A stretch of 64,000 bases of DNA from CAZMCH01 sp964564735 (GTDB lineage Bacteria > Poribacteria > DTPJ01), in the NCBI GenBank assembly GCA_964564735.1, contig CAZMCH010000013.1, positions 3,751 to 67,750 of the forward strand, written 5' to 3'. The notes beneath the pieces are model-generated. The model was not told where the DNA came from. It worked only from the letters and a program-made list of their open reading frames with translations, and did not search any database. Positions within the stretch are counted from its first letter, which is position 1, and each line of letters begins with the position of its first letter. Position numbers and translations under genes: made by a program. Positions 9,106-15,402 of this stretch are shown in pieces.

Positions 9106-9432
9106 TTATTCGCCATAGACTATCACGGTGAATTCTGCGTAAAGTCCCAAAATGCTTTTACTCTGATAATCAACATGGTGAATCGTTTTAATTCCAGCGC
9201 TTTTGGCAGCAGAATCTATGCTTGCATCACCAGTGGCTATCAATCCTAAAAGAGAAGTGCATTTAGCATAACCCACTTTAGAGGATGAAGAATCAGAACC
9301 TGTTGCTGTTATAGGTCCTTTAACTTCGGTATATAAACCTCCAGTTACTGGTGAAGCCGACATTGCTGCACATCCAGACAAAAAAATTGCTAAAAGTAAC
9401 ATAGGAATTGAAAGTGTAATGATTTTTCGCAT
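9106..9432 (-). CDS. TRL-like family lipoprotein
   Basis: A 108-residue exported lipoprotein. The signal peptide ends in the lipobox L-S-G-C. The mature part has the TRL family pattern: P-V-T-G-G-L-Y-T-E-V-K-G-P near the start, a C-T-S-L-L-G-L-I-A-x-G-D-A-S-I stretch, then A-A-K-x-A-G-I-K-T-I-H-H-V-D-Y and a closing beta strand. Members are small envelope lipoproteins of unknown function found beside tRNA genes in some spirochaetes; no tRNA is visible here. The gene has its own near-consensus promoter and a GGAGG site. Location should be the outer face of a membrane; the job is unknown. Confidence 0.85.
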   Translation of the reverse strand: MRKIITLSIPMLLLAIFLSGCAAMSASPVTGGLYTEVKGPITATGSDSSSSKVGYAKCTSLLGLIATGDASIDSAAKSAGIKTIHHVDYQSKSILGLYAEFTVIVYGE

Positions 9433-9504
9433 CTAAATTTCCTCCTGTTTTAGACGATCTATGTTATTAAAGTAAAGCCATACATTTTTATGTGAATATC
9501 TTAT

Positions 9505-9533
9505 AATATACTTTCTTTTTATGTTATTGTCAA
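9505..9533 (-). promoter_or_regulatory. Promoter of the TRL lipoprotein gene
   Basis: On the minus strand TTGACA (9533-9528), a 17-nt spacer and TATATT (9510-9505), about 70 bp upstream of the ATG at 9432. Confidence 0.65.
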
Positions 9534-9563
9534 ATTAATAAAATTTGGGGGCTTTTATTCAAA

Positions 9564-9905
9564 ATGATGAGAGAATTATTAAAATCTAAAATACATCGGG
9601 CAACTGTAACAGATGCAGATATGAATTATGCTGGTAGTCTTACAATATGCAAGGAACTTATGGAACTTGCTGATATTTGGGCTTGGGAAAAAGTATTGAT
9701 AGCAAATGTTACAAATGGTAGTCGTTTGGAGACCTATGCCATTCCGGGACCAAAAGGTTGTATATGTTCAAACGGTGCTGCCGCTCATGAAATACACAAA
9801 GGCGATATTATTATAATAATGAGTTTTGCCACAACTGATAAACCTGTCGAGCCAAAAATTATACTTGTAGATGATAACAATAATTTTGTGAAATATGTTC
9901 ATTAA
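9564..9905 (+). CDS. panD: Aspartate 1-decarboxylase precursor
   Basis: A pyruvoyl enzyme that makes beta-alanine from aspartate for pantothenate and CoA synthesis in the cytosol. The pro-enzyme cuts itself between Gly24 and Ser25, and both are present in N-Y-A-G-S. The N-terminal K-S-K-I-H-R-A-T-V-T-x-A-D segment, R-L-x-T-Y-A-I (substrate arginine and catalytic tyrosine) and N-G-A-A-A-H are all intact. The 113-residue length is normal. Numbering from the ATG at 9564 puts the cleavage site exactly where it is in E. coli, which supports that start over the second ATG at 9567. It heads a run of four genes in one direction (panD, 4-TM protein, matrixin-TPR, nagA). I see no other pantothenate gene nearby. 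Confidence 0.95.
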   Translation: MMRELLKSKIHRATVTDADMNYAGSLTICKELMELADIWAWEKVLIANVTNGSRLETYAIPGPKGCICSNGAAAHEIHKGDIIIIMSFATTDKPVEPKIILVDDNNNFVKYVH

Positions 9906-9921
9906 CTAGGAGAAAGTCAAT

Positions 9922-10389
9922 ATGTGGGAAAAAGGGTTATATCCACTTTCATTACCAATAAAAGTCTTTATTATATCATATCTTATTCTTATCGGAGCAG
10001 GACTCTTAATCGCTCTATGGGTCGTGCTGGAATCGCCTATAATAAAAGGGGAAAGCATAAATGAGCAATATTCTCCAGAAGCACTTCAAGAGATGAAATC
10101 TGCAATGTTCTATGAGAATTTAAAAAAGGCACATGTTCACCATTTGGGGCATATCTTTATGGTATTCAGCTTAGTTGGAATATACGCATTTACAAGAGAA
10201 AAAAATAACATCAAAATACAGGTTATTGTATGGATGACAATCATAACCCTAATTCATACACTTGCATTTCTTATATATTCTAAAATTTTGCTTATTGTAT
10301 TCGGTAGTGCCTATGCAATTTTAATGGCATACATCATGATTATTATATTTATTGATTGCATAAAACAACCAAAAGATAGTGTTAGTTAA
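9922..10389 (+). CDS. Four-helix membrane protein with His-rich loop
   Basis: A 155-residue integral membrane protein with four predicted helices (about 13-38, 76-93, 99-117 and 121-146). The segment after the first loop reads A-H-V-H-H-L-G-H and enters helix 2, so three or four histidines sit at the membrane edge. This layout is seen in uncharacterised 4-TM proteins of Deltaproteobacteria that have a His-x-His pair at the same place and are suspected to bind haem or metal. That comparison is from memory and weak. The gene follows panD by 16 bp with an AGGAG site. Function unknown. Confidence 0.65.
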   Translation: MWEKGLYPLSLPIKVFIISYLILIGAGLLIALWVVLESPIIKGESINEQYSPEALQEMKSAMFYENLKKAHVHHLGHIFMVFSLVGIYAFTREKNNIKIQVIVWMTIITLIHTLAFLIYSKILLIVFGSAYAILMAYIMIIIFIDCIKQPKDSVS

Positions 10390-10407
10390 TAATAGGTAGA
10401 TTAAAAA

Positions 10408-12693
10408 ATGCGAAAATATACGAAAATACTAAAAATATTATGGCTGTTATTGATTACATTTGATTGTTTTGCTCAATCAGATAGCTATTTTGATCGGATT
10501 GCAGTCGTTTCTGATGGACGCATTACAAGATATACAGATATGCCAATAAGCGTTTATGCGGAAAATCCCGATCCATATGCTATAAACTGTCTTGATGCGC
10601 TTAATTATGCGCTAAAAGAATGGGAAGAGCAATCTGCTGGTATCGTGAAATTTCAATTGCTTAAAGAGCCTGAAGGTGCAGATATACTTATATCATGGCG
10701 GACAAAACTAGAAGGTAGTTACAAAGAACATCCTTTAGGCATAGCAGAACTTCATAGAACTGAAAACGATAAATATTACGTTCAGCTAATAATATGTCTT
10801 CGTGATCCTATAACCGCAAAGCCTCTTTCTACTGAACAATTTCAATCTGTCTTGCTGCATGAGATAGGTCATGCTATTGGTCTTTGGGGACATAGCAAGG
10901 ATAAGAATGATATTATGTTTTATGCTACAAATTCCCAGAAGCCAACTATCAATGACATTATGACTCTTAAGCTTGTTTATTCACATGAAAACGGCTATTC
11001 ACTTCATGAAAAATCCATCGCAATCCTTCAGGAAGATATAGCGGAAAAACCATCAGAGGCATCTTTATATTATCTCTTGGGAACGATATATCAAGATCAA
11101 AAGAAATATACAGAAGCTACTGAATCGCTAAAAAAATGCCTTGAGCTAAATCCACAATATCATAAGGCAAGAGTTGCTTTGGCATCTATCTATAAATCCA
11201 ACGGGCAAGAGCAACTTGCTGTCTCTGAATATATGAACCTTGCCAAATCTGAGCCATCAGCAATGATACATAATGTTATTGGCACATCCTTTTATAATAA
11301 TGGCAATTTTAATGAAGCAATTGCACACTATAAGAAATCCCTGGAACTAGACAGAACCTATGAACCAGCAAAAAGAAATCTCTATGGCGTTTATGTAAAT
11401 AGAAGCAGTAAGTTAATTGATGAAAAAAAATACGAAGATACGACAAAATTTCTTTCTGAAGGTATCAAGCTATTTCCAGATAAACCTGAGTTGTTCAACT
11501 TACTTGGTGTAGCATATAGCGAGATGGGCTTATACGATAAAGCAATAGATCAATACAGGCTTGCATTAAATTATAATCCCCTATACAAAGAAGCAAAAGA
11601 TAATATAGCCAGTTGCTATAATACTTTGGGTATAAAATACGCCCAATCAAATCAATGGGAAAAGGCAATTGAGGCATATAAGCAAGCTATGGCTTACGCT
11701 CCAGAAATGGACGAAATCAGACGGAACATATCTGCTTTATATTGGAATCGTGCTGTTTATTATTCAAGTATTGGCGATACAAATTCTGCACTAAACGCTT
11801 ATCTTGATTATATAAAATTAGAGCCAAATAACAGCGATGCCTATAATAATCTCGGTGCTGTATATTCAAGACTTGGTAGGTTTGATGAATCTATAAAAGC
11901 ATTAGAATCAGCATTAAACCTTGAGCCTAATTCATTAGATATTAAATTAAATCTCTCTATCGCACATCAAAAATATGGATATGATTTCATGCAGAAACAG
12001 TTTTATGATAAAGCAATTGAGGAATTTAAGAAAGCATTAGAGTTAAATCAGCAGGATACAAATCTATATCTCCTACTTGCAGTAACACATGATCGTGTAG
12101 GAAAACTAGACGAAGCGATCAAGTATTCAGAAAAAGCCCTTGAACTTGATCCAGATAATATAAATGCAAAAAAGATTATCACAAACCTGAAAATACACCT
12201 AGGTAATAAATCCCTTGAGGCAGAAAATTATGATCAAGCACTGAAATATTATACTACCATCCCTGAAGATATGAAAACCTATCAAGTAGTAAATAACATA
12301 GCCTATATATACATCAAAAAAGGGATGTATATGCAAGCGATGGATCAGATCGATCTTGTTTTGCAAGATGATCCAAAAGACAAAACAGCAAATAATAATC
12401 TTGCCAGTATAGAAGCGAAGATAAAGGAACAGCTAGCAAAAGATAGTAATTCTCAAGAAGCAAAGGATTTAATTGGTAGAGTAAAACTCAGCATGGTTTT
12501 ATCTTTTATCTATCAGGGCGAAATTGAGAAGGCGAAACGAAACTTAATATTTGTTGTTGGACTAGAACCTAATGATAAAAGTGTTAAACAAATGCTGATA
12601 GATTGTATTGAAAAGCTGGCAGATGCCTATGAAAAAAAGGGATTTAAAGATCAGGCAAGGGAAATAAGAGATTATAAAAATGAATTAAATTAG
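10408..12693 (+). CDS. Exported matrixin-like zinc protease domain fused to TPR array
   Basis: A 761-residue exported protein. A signal peptide (about 1-22, ending C-F-A-Q) is followed by a domain of about 160 residues with the metzincin zinc site H-E-I-G-H-A-I-G-L-W-G-H (H151, H155, H162 as ligands, E152 as base). A D-I-M-F Met-turn (M170) lies eight residues later; this tight spacing is typical of matrixins. The rest is roughly a dozen TPR units with the A-x-Y-x-x-A-L-x-L-x-P pattern, such as A-I-D-Q-Y-R-L-A-L-N-Y-N-P. I infer a periplasmic or surface protease that uses the TPR superhelix to bind a partner or substrate. It sits in the panD-nagA gene run, 18 bp after the 4-TM gene. Substrate unknown. 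Confidence 0.8.
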   Translation: MRKYTKILKILWLLLITFDCFAQSDSYFDRIAVVSDGRITRYTDMPISVYAENPDPYAINCLDALNYALKEWEEQSAGIVKFQLLKEPEGADILISWRTKLEGSYKEHPLGIAELHRTENDKYYVQLIICLRDPITAKPLSTEQFQSVLLHEIGHAIGLWGHSKDKNDIMFYATNSQKPTINDIMTLKLVYSHENGYSLHEKSIAILQEDIAEKPSEASLYYLLGTIYQDQKKYTEATESLKKCLELNPQYHKARVALASIYKSNGQEQLAVSEYMNLAKSEPSAMIHNVIGTSFYNNGNFNEAIAHYKKSLELDRTYEPAKRNLYGVYVNRSSKLIDEKKYEDTTKFLSEGIKLFPDKPELFNLLGVAYSEMGLYDKAIDQYRLALNYNPLYKEAKDNIASCYNTLGIKYAQSNQWEKAIEAYKQAMAYAPEMDEIRRNISALYWNRAVYYSSIGDTNSALNAYLDYIKLEPNNSDAYNNLGAVYSRLGRFDESIKALESALNLEPNSLDIKLNLSIAHQKYGYDFMQKQFYDKAIEEFKKALELNQQDTNLYLLLAVTHDRVGKLDEAIKYSEKALELDPDNINAKKIITNLKIHLGNKSLEAENYDQALKYYTTIPEDMKTYQVVNNIAYIYIKKGMYMQAMDQIDLVLQDDPKDKTANNNLASIEAKIKEQLAKDSNSQEAKDLIGRVKLSMVLSFIYQGEIEKAKRNLIFVVGLEPNDKSVKQMLIDCIEKLADAYEKKGFKDQAREIRDYKNELN

Positions 12694-12717
12694 CTTTATA
12701 TGATAAAGGGGATTAAT

Positions 12718-13914
12718 GTGGAAAAAATCAAAGGAATAAAAAATGGAAGAATATTAACGCCTGATGGATTCATAGATTCAGGATATATAAGCATTTTGGA
12801 TGGTAAAATTTCTGCAATTGGATATGAAAATGTAATTCCTGATAATACAACAGATATAATTGATGCTGATGGAAAAATAGTTTTACCCGGTTTTATTGAC
12901 ATTCATTGCCATGGTGGAAAAGGTTCTGATGTTATGGATGCCACTCTTGATGATATTGAAACCATAGCAAAATATCATGCGGAAGGCGGGACAACAGCCT
13001 TTCTTCCAACAACAGCTTCAAGCTCAATCGAAGCAATTTTAAGAGCAATTGATACAATAAGCCAAGCCCGAAAATCCAATATTGATGGTGCATGTATAAT
13101 CGGCGCACATATTGAAGGACCTTACTTTTGCTATGCAAAACGTGGTTGTCATCTGCCAAAATATGTCAGAAATCCAAGACCAGAAGAATATGACATGATG
13201 TTGGAATATGCTAATGATATAAAATCAATGACACTTGCACCAGAAATCGATGGCGGTGAACGCCTTATAAAAGATTTGGTAGAAAATAATATAGTAGCAT
13301 CAATAGGTCATTCAGATGCAACCTATGAGCAAGTATTAAAAGCTATTGAATGGGGAGCAACACACGTTACACACATGTATTGTGCAATGTCAACCATTAT
13401 TAAAGATGGTCCCAAAAGAATAAGTGGGGTTGTTGAATCTACCCTTTTGTTTGATGAAATTACAACCGAAGTTATCGCAGATGGCAAGCATCTTCCACCA
13501 GAATTGATAAAATTGGTTGTAAAGGCTAAAGGTATTGATAAGGTCTGTGTTGTAACAGATGCTTTCAGAGGTGCAGGTATGCCATCAGGGGTCTATACAT
13601 TCGGTCCCAAAGATGGTCAAGAAGCGGTTGTTCAAGATGGAATGTCTGTAATGCCTGACAGAACAGGATATGCAAGTGGAGTTGTCAGAATGAAAGACCA
13701 TATCCAAACACTTATAAATCTTGTTGGATTAAGTTTAACCGATGCTGTTAAGATGGCAACTATAATTCCTGCTAAAATAATTGGTGTTGATGATAGAATG
13801 GGTAGTCTGGAAGTTGGAAAAGATGCGAATATATTAATTTTAGATGATGATATAGAAATACATAATACCGTAATTAATGGCAAAATGATTTATAATAAAA
13901 ACGGTATGGTTTAA
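12718..13914 (+). CDS. nagA: N-acetylglucosamine-6-phosphate deacetylase
   Basis: An amidohydrolase-fold enzyme that removes acetate from GlcNAc-6-P, which lets amino-sugar carbon enter glycolysis or wall recycling. The pattern H-C-H-G-G-x-G-x-D-V-M-D, the metal-site glutamate in H-I-E-G-P-Y-F, G-H-S-D-A-T, the histidine pair region T-H-M-Y-C-A-M (usually T-H-L-F-N-A-M) and the catalytic aspartate in V-V-T-D-A are present in order. The E-V-G-K-D-A-N-I-L-I-L-D C-terminus is typical. I start at the GTG at 12718, which has AAAGGGG 6 nt upstream; an in-frame ATG at 12700 lacks a ribosome site. The C-A-M and T-D-A-F variants mean a related sugar-phosphate amide is possible. Confidence 0.88.
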   Translation: MEKIKGIKNGRILTPDGFIDSGYISILDGKISAIGYENVIPDNTTDIIDADGKIVLPGFIDIHCHGGKGSDVMDATLDDIETIAKYHAEGGTTAFLPTTASSSIEAILRAIDTISQARKSNIDGACIIGAHIEGPYFCYAKRGCHLPKYVRNPRPEEYDMMLEYANDIKSMTLAPEIDGGERLIKDLVENNIVASIGHSDATYEQVLKAIEWGATHVTHMYCAMSTIIKDGPKRISGVVESTLLFDEITTEVIADGKHLPPELIKLVVKAKGIDKVCVVTDAFRGAGMPSGVYTFGPKDGQEAVVQDGMSVMPDRTGYASGVVRMKDHIQTLINLVGLSLTDAVKMATIIPAKIIGVDDRMGSLEVGKDANILILDDDIEIHNTVINGKMIYNKNGMV

Positions 13915-13971
13915 GATTATTTGTGCAAGTTTCCTGCTTGTTATGACTTTTTCATTTAGGGCATAAAAAAA

Positions 13972-13991
13972 ATGTGTAAAAAAATACACAT
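13972..13991. promoter_or_regulatory. Dyad ATGTGTA / TACACAT
   Basis: A 7-bp perfect inverted repeat with a 6-A spacer just after nagA. It has no T-run on the plus strand, so it is a weak terminator or an operator-like dyad. Confidence 0.35.
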
Positions 13992-13997
13992 CTGTGT

Positions 13998-14017
13998 ATG
14001 TGTCAATTTTGACACAT
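13998..14017. promoter_or_regulatory. Perfect palindrome, candidate activator (enhancer) site
   Basis: ATGTGTCAA and TTGACACAT are perfect 9-bp arms around a TT. The site is centred about 130 bp upstream of the sigma-54 boxes at 14133. Bacterial enhancer-binding proteins commonly bind TGTC/GACA-type palindromes 100-200 bp upstream of their promoters. The sequence and spacing are seen directly; the role is inferred. Confidence 0.5.
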
Positions 14018-14132
14018 CATATCATTTGTTTTATATTATATAATCTATATTCTGAATCAGAATTCGTTATAAAGCCTTATGAATATTGATTTTATGATAT
14101 TTATTATTTAAAGAAACATAATATATAAAAAA

Positions 14133-14148
14133 TGGCACACAGATTGCT
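14133..14148 (+). promoter_or_regulatory. Sigma-54 (-24/-12) promoter
   Basis: TGGCACACAGATTGCT matches the sigma-54 consensus TGGCAC-N5-TTGCW at every invariant base, with exactly 10 nt between the GG (-24) and GC (-12) pairs. Transcription would start near 14160. The first coding sequence downstream is the 34-codon frame at 14234. Confidence 0.75.
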
Positions 14149-14233
14149 TATTTATGATTCAGTTTTTGAGATTATTGTTTATAACATTTCTGGATTGAGA
14201 TATCCAGAGAATTAAAAATATTGGTGAATACTT

Positions 14234-14338
14234 GTGGAAATAGTTATTGGATTTATATGTAGTGCAATAGGAATTGCATTGGGCTTTTTTGTCCTAAAGT
14301 TCATATTCTTTGTGTTAAGTCACATGGTTCAAAAATAG
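14234..14338 (+). CDS. 34-residue single-span membrane microprotein
   Basis: A GTG-started frame of 34 codons encodes two acidic/neutral residues, one long hydrophobic helix (about residues 3-29, with G-x3-S-A-x-G-x3-G small-residue spacing in the first half) and a short polar tail S-H-M-V-Q-K. GGTGA, 6 nt upstream of the GTG, can serve as ribosome site. The frame lies between a near-perfect sigma-54 promoter and an intrinsic terminator that begins inside its stop codon. It is therefore the only coding content of a defined transcription unit, which is the main argument that it is real. It resembles stress-induced small membrane proteins in general layout only. No family recognised. Confidence 0.5.
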   Translation: MEIVIGFICSAIGIALGFFVLKFIFFVLSHMVQK

Positions 14339-14365
14339 GGCTAAAAATTTCGCCCTAGGTTTTTT
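14337..14365 (+). terminator. Intrinsic terminator of the microprotein unit
   Basis: AGGGC (14337-14341) and GCCCT (14352-14356) form the stem, with possible inner A-T pairing, followed by AGG and six T. The left arm overlaps the last bases of the TAG stop at 14336-14338. Confidence 0.65.
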
Positions 14366-14371
14366 AGTGAT

Positions 14372-14420
14372 GCTTGTTTATAATAACAAGCGAATAGTAG
14401 TGCTAGGTATTGTTCCTAGC
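14372..14420 (+). promoter_or_regulatory. Two leader hairpins before the IPT lipoprotein gene
   Basis: GCTTGTT/AACAAGC (14372-14391, 6-nt loop) and GCTAGG/CCTAGC (14402-14420, 7-nt loop) are both perfect. They lie just upstream of the CGGAGGT ribosome site at about 14435. They may stabilise the leader of read-through transcripts or mark the region of a separate transcript start. Confidence 0.4.
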
Positions 14421-14448
14421 CAATATTTAATTTTCGGAGGTAAAATAA

Positions 14449-15123
14449 ATGAGATATGTGAAATTTCTTCTTCCATTGCTTTTGATCGTTGGTTTAATGA
14501 TTGGTTGCGCACAAAAACCGCCCACAATCACAAAGGTTGAACCAGCTACAGCTTCATCTTCGGGCGGAACTGAAATTACAATTACAGGAACTGGTTTTAA
14601 GGCCAATCCAGCCCCAACAGTAACCGTTGGTGGTTCTCCTGCTACTGGTGTAAAGGTTGTCTCCAAGACCTCATTAAAGGCAACTGTTCCAGCTGGTGTT
14701 GCTGGTCCTGCTAGTATAGTTGTTCAAAATGCAAAGGCAAAAGTGAAATCAGCTCCATTTGCAAATTTCAGCTACTATGATGATGTTGCAGTTACAGCAA
14801 CTAATCCAGATCCAATGACAGCTCCTGCAGAAGGTATAGATGCCCCTGCAAAGATTGATATAACATTCAATCAGGATGTCGATCCAGCAACTGTTATGGT
14901 GAAAGTTACTGATGCAGAAGGCAATGAAGTTGCTGGTGCAGTAGCCCAAGACGCTACCGATACCAAGATGTTTAGCTTCACACCGGGTTCTGCTATGAAA
15001 GCTGGCACATATAATGTTACAGTTTCAGGTGCAACAAGCACAACCTCAATGGTTGCTATGCCAGCGGATCATACTTTCTCATTCACAGTTAAAGAAGCTC
15101 CTGCAAAAGGAAAAAAGAAGTAA
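14449..15123 (+). CDS. Lipoprotein with IPT/TIG and bacterial Ig-like domains
   Basis: A 224-residue exported lipoprotein. The signal peptide ends at Cys20 (L-M-I-G-C). Residues 24-107 form an IPT/TIG immunoglobulin-like domain (P-x-I-T-K-V-x-P-x-x-x-x-x-x-G-G-T-E-I-T-I-T-G-T-G-F, with V-P-A-G near the end). Residues 120-213 match the Big_5/SbsA Ig-like module (P-A-K-I-D-I-T-F-N-Q-D-V-D, then K-A-G-T-Y-N-V-T-V-S-G). The tail A-P-A-K-G-K-K-K is basic. Such modules are structural or adhesive envelope proteins, and nothing catalytic is visible. A strong CGGAGGT site suggests abundant translation. The gene follows the sigma-54 unit, separated by a terminator, and ends in a bidirectional terminator. 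Confidence 0.85.
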   Translation: MRYVKFLLPLLLIVGLMIGCAQKPPTITKVEPATASSSGGTEITITGTGFKANPAPTVTVGGSPATGVKVVSKTSLKATVPAGVAGPASIVVQNAKAKVKSAPFANFSYYDDVAVTATNPDPMTAPAEGIDAPAKIDITFNQDVDPATVMVKVTDAEGNEVAGAVAQDATDTKMFSFTPGSAMKAGTYNVTVSGATSTTSMVAMPADHTFSFTVKEAPAKGKKK

Positions 15124-15150
15124 TTTCTTGAAAAATAGCTGAAAAGCGAT

Positions 15151-15189
15151 AAAAAAGGCTTGAATTTTATAAAATTCAAGCCTTTTTTT
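15151..15189. terminator. Bidirectional intrinsic terminator
   Basis: A nearly symmetric hairpin in which AAAAAAGGCTTGAATTTTA pairs with its complement, ending in T on both strands. It serves the plus-strand IPT lipoprotein gene and the minus-strand secA/Trm112 operon. Confidence 0.9.
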
Positions 15190-15228
15190 GTTATCAACGA
15201 AAATCCATTAATTTACTAGATCAGCACT

Positions 15229-15402
15229 TTATTTTTCTTCTGGCATCTCCGCTTCATCAATTAGCATAATAGGTATATCATCTTTTATCGGATAACGTCT
15301 TCCGCATTTTTGGCAAATCAATTTCTGATTTTCCTCATCATAAATTAAATCACCTTTATCAGCAGGACAAGCTAGTATTTCCAAGAGTTCCTTATCTATC
15401 AT
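15229..15402 (-). CDS. Trm112-like small zinc-finger protein
   Basis: A 57-residue protein of the Trm112/YcaR (UPF0434) type: M-I-D-K-E-L-L-E-I-L-A-C-P at the start, one C-P pair, then C-Q-K-C-G-R-R-Y-P-I and D-I-P-I-M-L. The three or four cysteines can hold one zinc. Eukaryotic and archaeal Trm112 activates methyltransferases; bacterial members are short and poorly understood. The start ATG overlaps the secA stop (TAATG), so translation is probably coupled, and GGGAGG inside the secA end is the ribosome site. A longer frame from 15423 exists but lacks a site. Confidence 0.8.
   Translation of the reverse strand: MIDKELLEILACPADKGDLIYDEENQKLICQKCGRRYPIKDDIPIMLIDEAEMPEEK

Noticed and set aside
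13972..13991. ATGTGTA dyad as the nagA terminator.
   Set aside because: An A-run forms the loop and no T-run follows the stem, so I kept it only as a weak dyad.
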